NCBI RefSeq assembly: GCF_001982635.1
Contig: NZ_MKFI01000006.1
Span: 169,113-233,112 of the forward strand
Source: Bradyrhizobium mercantei
Lineage (GTDB): Bacteria > Pseudomonadota > Alphaproteobacteria > Rhizobiales > Xanthobacteraceae
DNA: 64,000 nucleotides
Reading direction: 5' to 3'
Made by a program: the position numbers and the translations under genes. Below are positions 8,929-16,950 of this stretch, piece after piece (the first letter of the stretch is position 1; every line of letters starts with the position of its first letter). The notes beneath the pieces were generated by a model. It searched no databases. It was not told where the DNA came from and saw only the letters and a list, made by a program, of their open reading frames with translations.

Positions 8929-9366
8929 CTAGTTGGTGATCTCGATCCGCGTGCCGCCGCGGCCATTGCGCTCGACCAGCCCATAGAGCTGTGCCGCGTG
9001 CGAGGGATGCAGGCGCACGCAGCCATGCGAGGCCGGCCCGCCGAGACGCGTGAGCTCGTAGGTGCCGTGGATGGCAAAGCCGCCATGGAAGAAGATCGAG
9101 TACGGCATCGGCGAGTTGTAGTATTTCTTCGAATACCAGCGCCGCGCCAGCATCTGCGGACGGAACACGCCGCTCGGCGTGCCGTAGCCGCGACGTCCGG
9201 TCGATACCGGCCAGTTGTAGCGCGTCATGCCGTCGACGCTGACCGCCATGCGCTGCGATGATTTATCGATGTGAACGACGACATCGGCCCGCGCCGGAGA
9301 GAACGCCAACACCGACGCGGTGATCGCGGCAGCAAACCGCAGCCGTACGCAAAATACGCTTGTCAT
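8929..9366 (-). CDS. L,D-transpeptidase (YkuD domain), exported
   Basis: This 145-residue periplasmic protein has a signal peptide (about residues 1-27, ending SPARA|DVVV) and a YkuD catalytic domain filling the rest. The active-site motif is intact: HGGFAIHGTYE followed by SHGCVRLHPSHA, with the catalytic Cys in SHGCVR. It would form 3-3 cross-links in peptidoglycan or attach proteins to it. The protein is minimal, with no LysM or other wall-binding module. It diverges from the murein endopeptidase gene 190 bases away, so two peptidoglycan-active enzymes sit back to back. Confidence 0.93.
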   Translation of the reverse strand: MTSVFCVRLRFAAAITASVLAFSPARADVVVHIDKSSQRMAVSVDGMTRYNWPVSTGRRGYGTPSGVFRPQMLARRWYSKKYYNSPMPYSIFFHGGFAIHGTYELTRLGGPASHGCVRLHPSHAAQLYGLVERNGRGGTRIEITN

Positions 9367-9563
9367 AATAAAGAACGCCTACCCTGAAATTATTGCGCGC
9401 ATCATGTCGCCTGCAACGCGCTTGTAAAGTGGCGTGGCTCACACGCAGGGCGGGAAGCTGCGGGTAATCTTAATCCGCCCTGTGGGCGATCAAGCAAACG
9501 GGATGAAAGCGCGGTCCGGCTGCTGCGAATCCATGCTAGCCTTGCGCAGACAGAGTGATCCGA

Positions 9564-10511
9564 ATGACACCCCGCCTGCGTCTGATCCCGCTCCTGATCT
9601 CCGTCCTCGTCGCCTGCACCATTTCCGCGCGGGCGCAGGACAAGGGCTCGCTCAATCCGCAGCCATTGCCGCCGCTCGCTAACCCTAACGATCCAACGAT
9701 CGGAGCAAAGCAGCTGTTCGCGCGCAAGGTGCTGCCGGCCGCGATGCCGACGCAATCGATCGGCGGCTACACCAAGGGCTGTCTCGCCGGCGCCGCGCAG
9801 ATGCCGCTCAACGGCGACACCTGGCAGGTGATGCGCCTGTCGCGGAACCGCTACTGGGGCCATCCCAACATGATCGCGCTGTTGAAGCGGCTTGCGGCCA
9901 ACGCGCACAAGGACGCCGGCTGGCCCGGCATCCTGGTCGGCGATATCGGCCAGCCGCGCGGCGGGCCCGCGCTGTCGGGTCACGCCAGCCACCAGATCGG
10001 GCTCGATGCCGACATCTGGCTGACGCCGATGCCCGATCGCAAATTGTCGCGTGAGGATCGCGAGGAGATGTCGGCTGTCATGATGGTGCGCGACGACCGG
10101 CTCGATGTCGATCCGCGCGTCTTCACGCCGGGTCATGTGCTGGTCATCCGCGACGCAGCGCGGGAGCCGGCGGTGCAGCGCATCTTCGTCAACCCGGCGA
10201 TCAAGAAGGCGCTGTGCCGCGAGGCCAAGGGTGATCGCGCCTGGCTGTCGAAGATCCGGCCGTGGTGGGGCCATGACTACCACTTCCACATCCGCATGCG
10301 GTGTCCGTCCGGCAGCCCCGCATGCGAGGGACAGAAGCCGCAGACCGAAGGCGAAGGCTGCAAGCCGTCCGATCTCGCCTTCTGGTTCAAGGACTCCGTG
10401 CTGCATCCGAAGCCGCCGCCGAAGCCGCCGAAACCGCGCCCGCCGATGACGCTGGCGCAGATGCCGGCGCCCTGCAAGACGGTGCTGAACGCGCCGGACG
10501 CCAAGCAGTAA
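9564..10511 (+). CDS. mepA: Penicillin-insensitive murein endopeptidase MepA
   Basis: This LAS-family zinc metallopeptidase would cleave the D-Ala-meso-DAP cross-bridge of peptidoglycan in the periplasm. An N-terminal signal peptide (about 25 residues, ending ISARAQ) is followed by the catalytic domain. The metal-site motifs are present: GHASHQIGLDADIWLTPM (about residues 140-157) and the C-terminal HDYHFHIRM. Cysteines in RCPSGSPAC and EGCKP could form disulphides, as in other MepA proteins. The length, about 315 residues, is slightly above the E. coli protein because of a proline/lysine-rich tail. I chose the ATG at 9564; a GTG lies three codons earlier. The stop codon abuts a palindromic repeat. 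Confidence 0.95.
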   Translation: MTPRLRLIPLLISVLVACTISARAQDKGSLNPQPLPPLANPNDPTIGAKQLFARKVLPAAMPTQSIGGYTKGCLAGAAQMPLNGDTWQVMRLSRNRYWGHPNMIALLKRLAANAHKDAGWPGILVGDIGQPRGGPALSGHASHQIGLDADIWLTPMPDRKLSREDREEMSAVMMVRDDRLDVDPRVFTPGHVLVIRDAAREPAVQRIFVNPAIKKALCREAKGDRAWLSKIRPWWGHDYHFHIRMRCPSGSPACEGQKPQTEGEGCKPSDLAFWFKDSVLHPKPPPKPPKPRPPMTLAQMPAPCKTVLNAPDAKQ

Positions 10512-10557
10512 GCATGATCCGGAAAAGTGCGAAGCGGTTTTCCGAAAAGATCATGCT
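10511..10557. repeat. Short palindromic element, AGCATGATC family
   Basis: This is a 47-base inverted repeat with outer arms AGCATGATC and GATCATGCT and inner arms CGGAAAA and TTTTCCG. It begins on the last base of the mepA stop codon and would form a stable hairpin at the end of that transcript. The family is one I associate with many intergenic sites in Bradyrhizobium and relatives. Confidence 0.8.
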
Positions 10558-10705
10558 CAAACGAAGCAATAACATCTTCGTCAGGCGGCTATGCCGGCCG
10601 GCTCGAACTGCGTTATGATCGCACGTCGTCGCGCCGTAAGCGCGGTCGAGCGATGGATCGGGGCCGCTGATCTGTTTCATCCGCCACAATTGCATTGGAC
10701 CAGAC

Positions 10706-11215
10706 ATGCGCAAACCGCTCCTCGCCGCATCGCTCCTGCTCGTCTCGGCTCCCGCTTTCGCGGCGGAGGAGCCGAGCGGCTGCGACAAGTTCAAATGGTC
10801 GATCGACCGCGCGCGCGCGGCGTTGACCGCACCCGATCGCGCCAAGCTTGCGTCGGGCAGCGAACAGACCGCACTGCCGCCGACGGCGATCACGCTGGCG
10901 CTGGTCGCCCCTGGTGATGCCAAATTGCCGTCTCCGCCGGAACGCGCGCCCAAGGAGGGCACCTTCGCCGGCTTCACCAGCTTCAAGGCCGCGCCGAAGG
11001 CCGGGCTCTATACCGTCAGCCTGTCGGCCGGGGCCTGGGTCGACCTGGTGCAGGACGGGCATTTCCTGAAGCCGAAGGCGTTCAGCGGCGCGACCGATTG
11101 CGACGGAATCCGCAAGACCATGAAATACGACCTCGCCGCCAGCCCCTTCGTGCTACAGGTCAGCGGCTCGAAAGAGAACGCGCTGTCGATCGCGATCCAG
11201 CCGTCGGACGAGTAG
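10706..11215 (+). CDS. Exported hypothetical protein
   Basis: This is a 169-residue protein with a clear signal peptide (MRKPLLAASLLLVSAPAFA, cleavage before AEEPSG). The mature part is a small domain with two cysteines (SGCDKFKWSIDRAR and ATDCDGIRKTMKYDL) that could form one disulphide. The second half is beta-rich (AGLYTVSLSAGAWVDLVQ, SPFVLQVSGSKENALSIAI). It is probably a periplasmic protein of the kind conserved as hypothetical in Bradyrhizobium. Its function is not known to me. It stands alone upstream of modABC with nearly 200 bases between. Confidence 0.8.
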   Translation: MRKPLLAASLLLVSAPAFAAEEPSGCDKFKWSIDRARAALTAPDRAKLASGSEQTALPPTAITLALVAPGDAKLPSPPERAPKEGTFAGFTSFKAAPKAGLYTVSLSAGAWVDLVQDGHFLKPKAFSGATDCDGIRKTMKYDLAASPFVLQVSGSKENALSIAIQPSDE

Positions 11216-11407
11216 GACGATCCGTTAGACAAACGGTCGCCTTTACCGTAAGTCCCAGCCTGCTATGTTTGCAGTGCGATATCCTTGGGGGACCGTAAGT
11301 CCTTCGGGGACCAGCGGAACAGCGCTTCCGTCCGTCGCGGCCAGACCTCACCCAACGCCTGATTTGCGCGCGCATGTTCGCGCGCGAATTCGCACGGAGC
11401 GCTATTC

Positions 11408-12208
11408 ATGTCACGACTTTCAATTTCAAGGCTTGCCGGACTTTTCACCGCCTTCGTCTTCCTGTTCGGCGCGATCCATTCGCCGGCGAGAGCCGAGGAC
11501 AAGACGCTCACCGTCTTCGCCGCCGCCTCGATGAAGAATGCGCTCGACGACATCGACGCGGCCTATACCGCCAAGACCGGCGTCAAGATCAGCGCCAGCT
11601 ACGCGGCGAGCTCGGCGCTGGCCAAGCAGATCGAGCAGGGCGCGCCGGCCGACGTGTTCGTCTCCGCCGACACCGACTGGATGGACTATGCGATCAAGCA
11701 GAAGAACATCAATGAATCCACGCGGGTCAACCTGCTCGGCAATTCGATCGTGCTGATCGCGCCGAAGGATTCCAAGATCGACAACGTCACCATCGCTCCC
11801 GGCTTCGATCTGGCAAAACTCGCCGGTGACGGCAAGATCGCCACCGGCGACGTCAAGGCGGTGCCGGTCGGCAAATACGCCAAGGCCGCGCTCGAGAAGC
11901 TCGGCGCCTGGCAGGCGGCCGAGCCGAAATTCGCGATGGCCGAGAGCGTGCGCGCGGCGCTGACGCTGGTGGCGCGCGGCGAGGCCGTGCTCGGCATCGT
12001 CTATTCGACCGACGCCAAGGTCGAGCCGGGCGTCAAGATCGTCGGCACCTTCCCGGCCGACACCCATCCCGCGATCATCTACCCGGTCGCTGCGACCACG
12101 ACCGCGAAGCCCGAGACCGCTGAGTATCTCGCCTTCCTGCGCTCGTCGGCGGCGAAGACGATCCTTGAGAAGTACGGCTTCAAGTTCCTGATCAGCCCGA
12201 CGACTTGA
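11408..12208 (+). CDS. modA: Molybdate ABC transporter substrate-binding protein
   Basis: This is the 266-residue periplasmic molybdate/tungstate-binding protein. The signal peptide runs to about residue 30 (HSPARA|EDKT). The mature protein begins with the family pattern LTVFAAASMKNALDDI and has SYAASSALAKQIEQGAPADVFVSAD, where the ligand-contacting serines of the ModA pocket lie. The end of the frame overlaps the modB start by one base (TGATG), so modABC is translationally coupled. Delivery of molybdate would support nitrate reductase, nitrogenase or other molybdoenzymes, none of which lie in this window. Confidence 0.96.
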   Translation: MSRLSISRLAGLFTAFVFLFGAIHSPARAEDKTLTVFAAASMKNALDDIDAAYTAKTGVKISASYAASSALAKQIEQGAPADVFVSADTDWMDYAIKQKNINESTRVNLLGNSIVLIAPKDSKIDNVTIAPGFDLAKLAGDGKIATGDVKAVPVGKYAKAALEKLGAWQAAEPKFAMAESVRAALTLVARGEAVLGIVYSTDAKVEPGVKIVGTFPADTHPAIIYPVAATTTAKPETAEYLAFLRSSAAKTILEKYGFKFLISPTT

Positions 12209-12903
12209 TGTTTGAGATCTCGCCGACCGAATGGACGGCGATCCTGCTGTCGCTGCGGGTCGCCGTTATCGCAACGCTGGTGGCGACCCCGTTCGGGATC
12301 GCGCTCGCCTGGCTGCTGGCGCGGCGCGATTTCTGGGGCAAGTCGCTGGTCGATGCCGTCGTGCATCTGCCGCTGGTGCTGCCGCCCGTCGTCACCGGCT
12401 ATCTGCTGCTCCTGACCTTCGGCAAGCGCGGCCTGGTCGGCGGCTGGCTGGCCGATCATCTCGGCATCGTGTTCGCGTTCCGCTGGACCGGCGCGGCACT
12501 CGCCTGCGGCGTGATGTCGTTTCCGCTCTTGGTGCGGCCGATCCGTCTCTCGATTGAAGCCGTCGACCGCCGCCTCGAGCAGGCCGCGGAGACGCTCGGC
12601 GCCGCACCCTGGCGGGTGTTCGCGACCGTGACGCTGCCGCTGGCGCTGCCCGGCGTGCTGGCCGGCATGGTGCTCGGCTTTGCCAAGGCGATCGGCGAGT
12701 TCGGCGCCACCATCACCTTCGTCTCCAACATTCCGGGCGAGACCCAGACCATCTCGTCGGCGATCTATTCGCTGATCCAGACGCCCGACGGCGACACCGC
12801 CGCGGCGCGGCTCGTCATCATCTCGGTGGTGCTCGCGGTCGGCGCACTGGTCGCCGCCGAAGTGTTTGCGCGCCGCGCCACCGCGCGCCTGCACGGGCAA
12901 TAG
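12208..12903 (+). CDS. modB: Molybdate ABC transporter permease
   Basis: This 231-residue inner-membrane permease would form the homodimeric channel for molybdate. About five transmembrane helices are visible. The EAA loop that docks onto ModC is present as EQAAETLGAAPWRVFATVTLPLALPG, followed by GFAKAIGEFGATITFVSNIPGETQTIS, a typical ModB stretch. I take the ATG at 12208, which overlaps the modA stop, rather than the TTG one codon before it. The gap to modC is two bases. Confidence 0.95.
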   Translation: MFEISPTEWTAILLSLRVAVIATLVATPFGIALAWLLARRDFWGKSLVDAVVHLPLVLPPVVTGYLLLLTFGKRGLVGGWLADHLGIVFAFRWTGAALACGVMSFPLLVRPIRLSIEAVDRRLEQAAETLGAAPWRVFATVTLPLALPGVLAGMVLGFAKAIGEFGATITFVSNIPGETQTISSAIYSLIQTPDGDTAAARLVIISVVLAVGALVAAEVFARRATARLHGQ

Positions 12904-12905
12904 CG

Positions 12906-13577
12906 ATGCTGCGCGTCGACATCCAAAAGCAGCTCGGCGAATTCTCGCTCACGGCCTCGTTCACCAGCGAGGGCCGCGTCACCGGCCTGTTCGGCGCGTC
13001 GGGCTCCGGGAAGACCTCGCTGATCAACACCATCGCGGGCCTGGTTCGTCCCGATCGCGGCACCATCGTGATCGACGGCGAGACGGTCGACGATACCGCG
13101 GCCGGCATCCACGTCCCGACCTGGCGCCGCCGCATCGGCTACGTGTTCCAGGACGCGCGGCTGTTTCCGCATCTCGATATCAGGCAGAACCTCGACTACG
13201 GCCGCCGCATGAACGGCCTCACCGAGGACCCCGCGCAACACAAGCGGGTCGTCGATCTGCTCGACATCGGCGCCCTGCTCGACCGCCGGCCCGGCAAGCT
13301 CTCCGGCGGCGAGCGCCAGCGCGTCGCGCTCGGCCGGGCGCTATTGTCCAAGCCACGGCTGTTGCTGCTGGACGAGCCGCTGGGGGCGCTCGACGAGAGC
13401 CGCAAGCTCGAGATCCTGCCCTATCTGGTCCGGCTGCGCGACGAGGCCGGCGTCCCGATGGTCTATGTCAGCCATGACGCGGCCGAGCTGCGCCAGCTGG
13501 CCACCCAAATCGTGATGCTGCGCCGCGGTCAGGTGACCGCGTTCGGCGGTGTCAAGGTGTTGACGGCGGGCGGCTAG
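12906..13577 (+). CDS. modC: Molybdate ABC transporter ATP-binding protein, lacking the TOBE domain
   Basis: This is the ATPase of the molybdate importer. Walker A (GASGSGKTSL), the Q-loop (YVFQDARLFPHL), the signature (LSGGERQRVALGRALL), Walker B (LLLLDEPLGALD) and the switch His (YVSHDAAEL) are all present. The protein stops at 223 residues, right after the nucleotide-binding domain. The usual ModC is about 350-360 residues and carries a C-terminal TOBE/Mop domain that senses molybdate and inhibits transport. No frameshifted TOBE sequence follows; the next gene encodes an unrelated membrane protein. Transport by this system is therefore probably not trans-inhibited in the normal way. Confidence 0.93.
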   Translation: MLRVDIQKQLGEFSLTASFTSEGRVTGLFGASGSGKTSLINTIAGLVRPDRGTIVIDGETVDDTAAGIHVPTWRRRIGYVFQDARLFPHLDIRQNLDYGRRMNGLTEDPAQHKRVVDLLDIGALLDRRPGKLSGGERQRVALGRALLSKPRLLLLDEPLGALDESRKLEILPYLVRLRDEAGVPMVYVSHDAAELRQLATQIVMLRRGQVTAFGGVKVLTAGG

Positions 13578-13666
13578 CTGTTTTTCCGAAAGTCGGCATA
13601 AGATAGCCCATCTTGCCTGCTAGGCCCGCGTCGGGACGTCCGACCGGGCATGGGGAAAGGTGCATC

Positions 13667-14908
13667 GTGCGACTGACTGGCTGGGTATTGCTGCTGATCG
13701 GCGGGCTGTTGTGCGCCACGATTTCGTGGGCCGCACTCGGCTTCCTGCTGATGGGCGTCGGCCTGATCGCGCTGCAGGTCGCAGAGCGCCGCAGGCGCCC
13801 GGCAGGAGACGCCGCCGCGCCGGCTGGTACCGCGGGATTTACCCCGCCGCGCCTCAGTGCCGGGCTGCAGCCGCCGACCCTCGAACCGGCCGCCGGCCCG
13901 GACACGGCGCCGCAGCGTCAGGCCCGCCGCGTAGCCTGGCCTGACAAGACTTCGCCTGACAAGACTTCACCTGAACGGAATTGGCCCGACAAGACCGGCG
14001 ACGCACCCTACGACCGGGAGGCGTGGCGCCGGCTGGTCGCGAGCGACCCCGATCTCGCCCAGCTCGCCAATGTGCTCGCCGATTACGGCCCGCAATATGT
14101 CGACGAGCTGGCGGCGAGCTATCTCGCCGCCCCCGACAAGGGCCGCCTCGCGGACATCGTCGACGGCATCGTCGCGCGCGCCCGGGACGGTCAGCCGGTC
14201 CCGCCACCCGCGCAAGCCGAGAGACCCCGGCCACCGCCGCTGCCACCCCGGCCGGAGCCACAAGTGCAGGTCGCCACTCCTGCCGCCAAGCCAGCGGCTT
14301 CGCCGAGCAATCGCGCCGATGCGCTGGAAGCGTCCCTGCTCGCGACGGTCGAGGAGGCGTCCGCCAGGATCGCCGCTGAACGCGCGGGTCTCTTCAAAAC
14401 TCCCAGGGAGCCCGACAAGACCAACGAAAACCGTCCGTCGACCGCGAGCCAGCGCGAACCCCTGTTCGGTCGTGCAGCCCGCGACGCAAAGCCCGCCACC
14501 CCGCCGCCGATGCCGGCTGTACCGCCTCCCATGCCGGCGGAGACGCCCGCCGACCTCGAAGCATCGCTGATCGCCGCCGTCAGCGAGGCCGCCGCCAAGC
14601 GGGCGGACACGCCCAAGCCGGCGCCGACGCCGGAACGCGCGCCGATCGCGGCGAAGCCGGAGCCGGACAGCCGCGCCGTCGCCCCGGACCCGCCGAAGCC
14701 CGCTCCGCTGGCGCCCGCCAAAACACCGGCCGCGAAGTCGGCCGATGATCTCGACGAGTCGCTGCTCGCGGCGCTCGCCGAGATTTCCGGCCAGAAGTTC
14801 AAGGACGAACCCAAGCCGGACGCCGCGAAGGGCCCGCCGGCCGAGGACGGTCTGTCCGACATGATCAAGAAGTTCGCCCCGGACTCGAGCTTCCTGCGCA
14901 AGACATAA
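13667..14908 (+). CDS. Proline/alanine-rich membrane protein with a repeated LEASL motif
   Basis: I place the start at the GTG at 13667 (VRLTGWVLLL), preceded by GGGGAAAGG, which gives 413 residues. A hairpin of two hydrophobic segments at the N-terminus (about 4-40) is followed by a long cytoplasmic region rich in Pro, Ala and Lys. A short ordered segment around residues 110-165 contains LANVLADYGPQYVDELAASYLA. Three copies of one motif follow, spaced along the disordered region: ALEASLLATVEEASA, DLEASLIAAVSEAAA and DLDESLLAALAEISG. The last 30 residues (DGLSDMIKKFAPDSSFL) look like a separate binding helix. I do not recognise the family. The repeats could be docking peptides for a partner protein. 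Confidence 0.75.
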   Translation: MRLTGWVLLLIGGLLCATISWAALGFLLMGVGLIALQVAERRRRPAGDAAAPAGTAGFTPPRLSAGLQPPTLEPAAGPDTAPQRQARRVAWPDKTSPDKTSPERNWPDKTGDAPYDREAWRRLVASDPDLAQLANVLADYGPQYVDELAASYLAAPDKGRLADIVDGIVARARDGQPVPPPAQAERPRPPPLPPRPEPQVQVATPAAKPAASPSNRADALEASLLATVEEASARIAAERAGLFKTPREPDKTNENRPSTASQREPLFGRAARDAKPATPPPMPAVPPPMPAETPADLEASLIAAVSEAAAKRADTPKPAPTPERAPIAAKPEPDSRAVAPDPPKPAPLAPAKTPAAKSADDLDESLLAALAEISGQKFKDEPKPDAAKGPPAEDGLSDMIKKFAPDSSFLRKT

Positions 14909-14917
14909 CGGCGCCGC

Positions 14918-16711
14918 TCAGACGCCCGCGACCGACGCCCAGATATCGGCGAGCTTGCGCCGGACGGTCTGCATCCGCGTTTGCGGCACGACCACCTCTT
15001 CTTCCTCGGGCAGGCGCAGGCCGACGACATTGACCCGGCCGCCGCTGATGCTGCGCGCCACCAGCACGATCTCGTCGAGCGCGAGCTCGGCACCTTCCTT
15101 CGGCGCGCGGTCGAGATTGATGTCGAAATAATCCGCGAGCGTCAGCTTGGCCTGGTGCTCATCGACCTTGACGCCGTAGATCTCGGCGAGCTCGCCGAGC
15201 GTATGCTCGGCCGACACCATGAAGTCACCAAGCAGATGCGGATCGGGCGCGCTCGACGGCGCCATGTCGACGAAGAAGCGGTCGAGCGCCTCGGCGCGCT
15301 CCGGCGGGGCCAGCAGGTAGATGTAGTCGCCGGGCGCGACCGGATCGGCTTCGACAGGCGTCAGGATCCGCTCGTCGCGGATCACCAATGTCGGCTTCGA
15401 CCAGGACGGGATCAGCCCGCGGCGGAAATATAGGCTCTTCGGCCGCACCGGATAGCCGACCAGCTGCTGCTCGAGCTGGCCGGGCAGATCGAGCTCGACG
15501 CGGCGCGGGCCGCGTTCGGCGCGCGGCAGCGCGACATGCAGCCGCCGCGCCGCCGGCGCCAGCGTCCAGCCCTGTAGCAGCAGCGAGATGATCACGACGA
15601 CGAAGGCGACGTCGAAATAGAGATAGGCCTTGGACAGACCGACCAGCATCGGGATCGAGGCGAGGAAGATCGCGACCGCGCCGCGTAAGCCCGTCCAGGC
15701 GATGAAGACCTTCTCGCGCCAGTTGAACTTGAACGGCGCGAGGCAGATCAGGACCGCCAGCGGCCGGGCCACCAGCATCAGCGCGAACGCCACCAGCACC
15801 GCGCCGCCGGCGCTGGAGAGCAGCCGATGCGGCGACACCAGCAGGCCGAGCAGCACGAACATCACGATCTGCGCCAGCCAGGTCGCGGCGTCGAGGAACG
15901 TCACCACCGAATTATGCGCGCGGGTCGGCCGGTTGCCGATGATGATACCGGCGAGATAGACCGCGAGGAATCCCGAGGCATGCACGATCTGCGAGCCGCC
16001 GAAGATCACCAGCGCCGCCGTGGTGACGAACGGCGCGTGCAGGCCCTGCGGCAGGGCCACGTAGTTCAGCGCGATCACCACCAGCCGGCCGCCGATCACC
16101 CCGATGATGGCGCCGAGCACGGCCTCCTGGATGAACTCGAGCGCGATGTGCGAAGCCGAGCTCTGGCCGATCGAGATGAACTCGACCAGCATCAGGGTGA
16201 GGAAGATCGCGAACGGATCGTTGGTGCCGGATTCCGCCTCCAGCGTGGCGCCGACGCGCGGGCGCAGGCGCAGGCCCTGGGTATGCACCAAGAGGAACAC
16301 GGCCGCCGCGTCGGTCGAGGCCACGACTGCGCCGACCAAGAGCGACTCGGTCCAGTTGAGGTCGAGCACGTAGCGGGCGACCGGCGCCGTGATCAGCGCG
16401 GTCAGCAGCACGCCGGCGGTCGCCAGCATCATCGAAGGCGCCAGCACGGTGCGGATGCTCGCAAAGCGCGTCTTCAATCCGCCGTCGAACAGGATCAGCG
16501 CCAGTGCCACCGAGCCGACCAGATAGGTGGTGCGGACGTCGTCGAACTGCAGCCGGCCGGGGCCGGAATCACCTGCCAGCATGCCGACCAGCAAGAACAC
16601 CAGCAGCAAGGGGGCGCCGAACCGCAACGCCAGCAGGCTCGACAGGATGCCGGCCATCACCAGCACCGCGCCGAGCAGGATCGCTATACTGACGGAGTCG
16701 AGGGATGCCAT
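14918..16711 (-). CDS. Potassium/proton antiporter (CPA1, CvrA/NhaP2-like)
   Basis: This is a 597-residue antiporter. The first 390 residues form about 12-13 transmembrane helices of the Na+/H+ exchanger fold, with the ion-site segments ASTDAAAVFLL and ESGTNDPFAIF. The cytoplasmic C-terminal part (about 400-590) holds a TrkA_C-like region (LVIRDERILTPVEADPVAPGDYIYLLAPP) and a CorC/HlyC-like transporter-associated region ending VVPQTRMQTVRRKL. This arrangement matches the potassium/proton antiporter (cell volume regulation protein A) family. It would export K+ under osmotic or alkaline stress. It is convergent with the proline-rich protein gene and diverges from an MscS-type channel gene, so two osmotic-response genes share one intergenic region. 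Confidence 0.92.
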   Translation of the reverse strand: MASLDSVSIAILLGAVLVMAGILSSLLALRFGAPLLLVFLLVGMLAGDSGPGRLQFDDVRTTYLVGSVALALILFDGGLKTRFASIRTVLAPSMMLATAGVLLTALITAPVARYVLDLNWTESLLVGAVVASTDAAAVFLLVHTQGLRLRPRVGATLEAESGTNDPFAIFLTLMLVEFISIGQSSASHIALEFIQEAVLGAIIGVIGGRLVVIALNYVALPQGLHAPFVTTAALVIFGGSQIVHASGFLAVYLAGIIIGNRPTRAHNSVVTFLDAATWLAQIVMFVLLGLLVSPHRLLSSAGGAVLVAFALMLVARPLAVLICLAPFKFNWREKVFIAWTGLRGAVAIFLASIPMLVGLSKAYLYFDVAFVVVIISLLLQGWTLAPAARRLHVALPRAERGPRRVELDLPGQLEQQLVGYPVRPKSLYFRRGLIPSWSKPTLVIRDERILTPVEADPVAPGDYIYLLAPPERAEALDRFFVDMAPSSAPDPHLLGDFMVSAEHTLGELAEIYGVKVDEHQAKLTLADYFDINLDRAPKEGAELALDEIVLVARSISGGRVNVVGLRLPEEEEVVVPQTRMQTVRRKLADIWASVAGV

Positions 16712-16950
16712 GCGCCTTCGGAGGTCTCAAATACTTGCAATTGCATCCTTATCGTCGCCACACTGGGACGCCAACCGATTTCTGAGATGAGCGGCAATGT
16801 GCCCGGCCCCATCAGCCCTAGCCTTAGCCCTGGCTCTAGGTCGCCCCGACACTGTGGTGTATCGATGGTCGCGTGCGCGGCTTTGTGGGATTCTCCCCTC
16901 GCATTCGAATCACATTTGCCTGACCCGCGCTTCGAGTTGAGAATTTGCCG

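Noticed and set aside
11216..11407. Molybdenum-cofactor riboswitch or ModE operator before modA
   Set aside because: No conserved riboswitch helices and no TATATA-type ModE dyad could be found in this gap; only an unexplained 11-base repeat is present.
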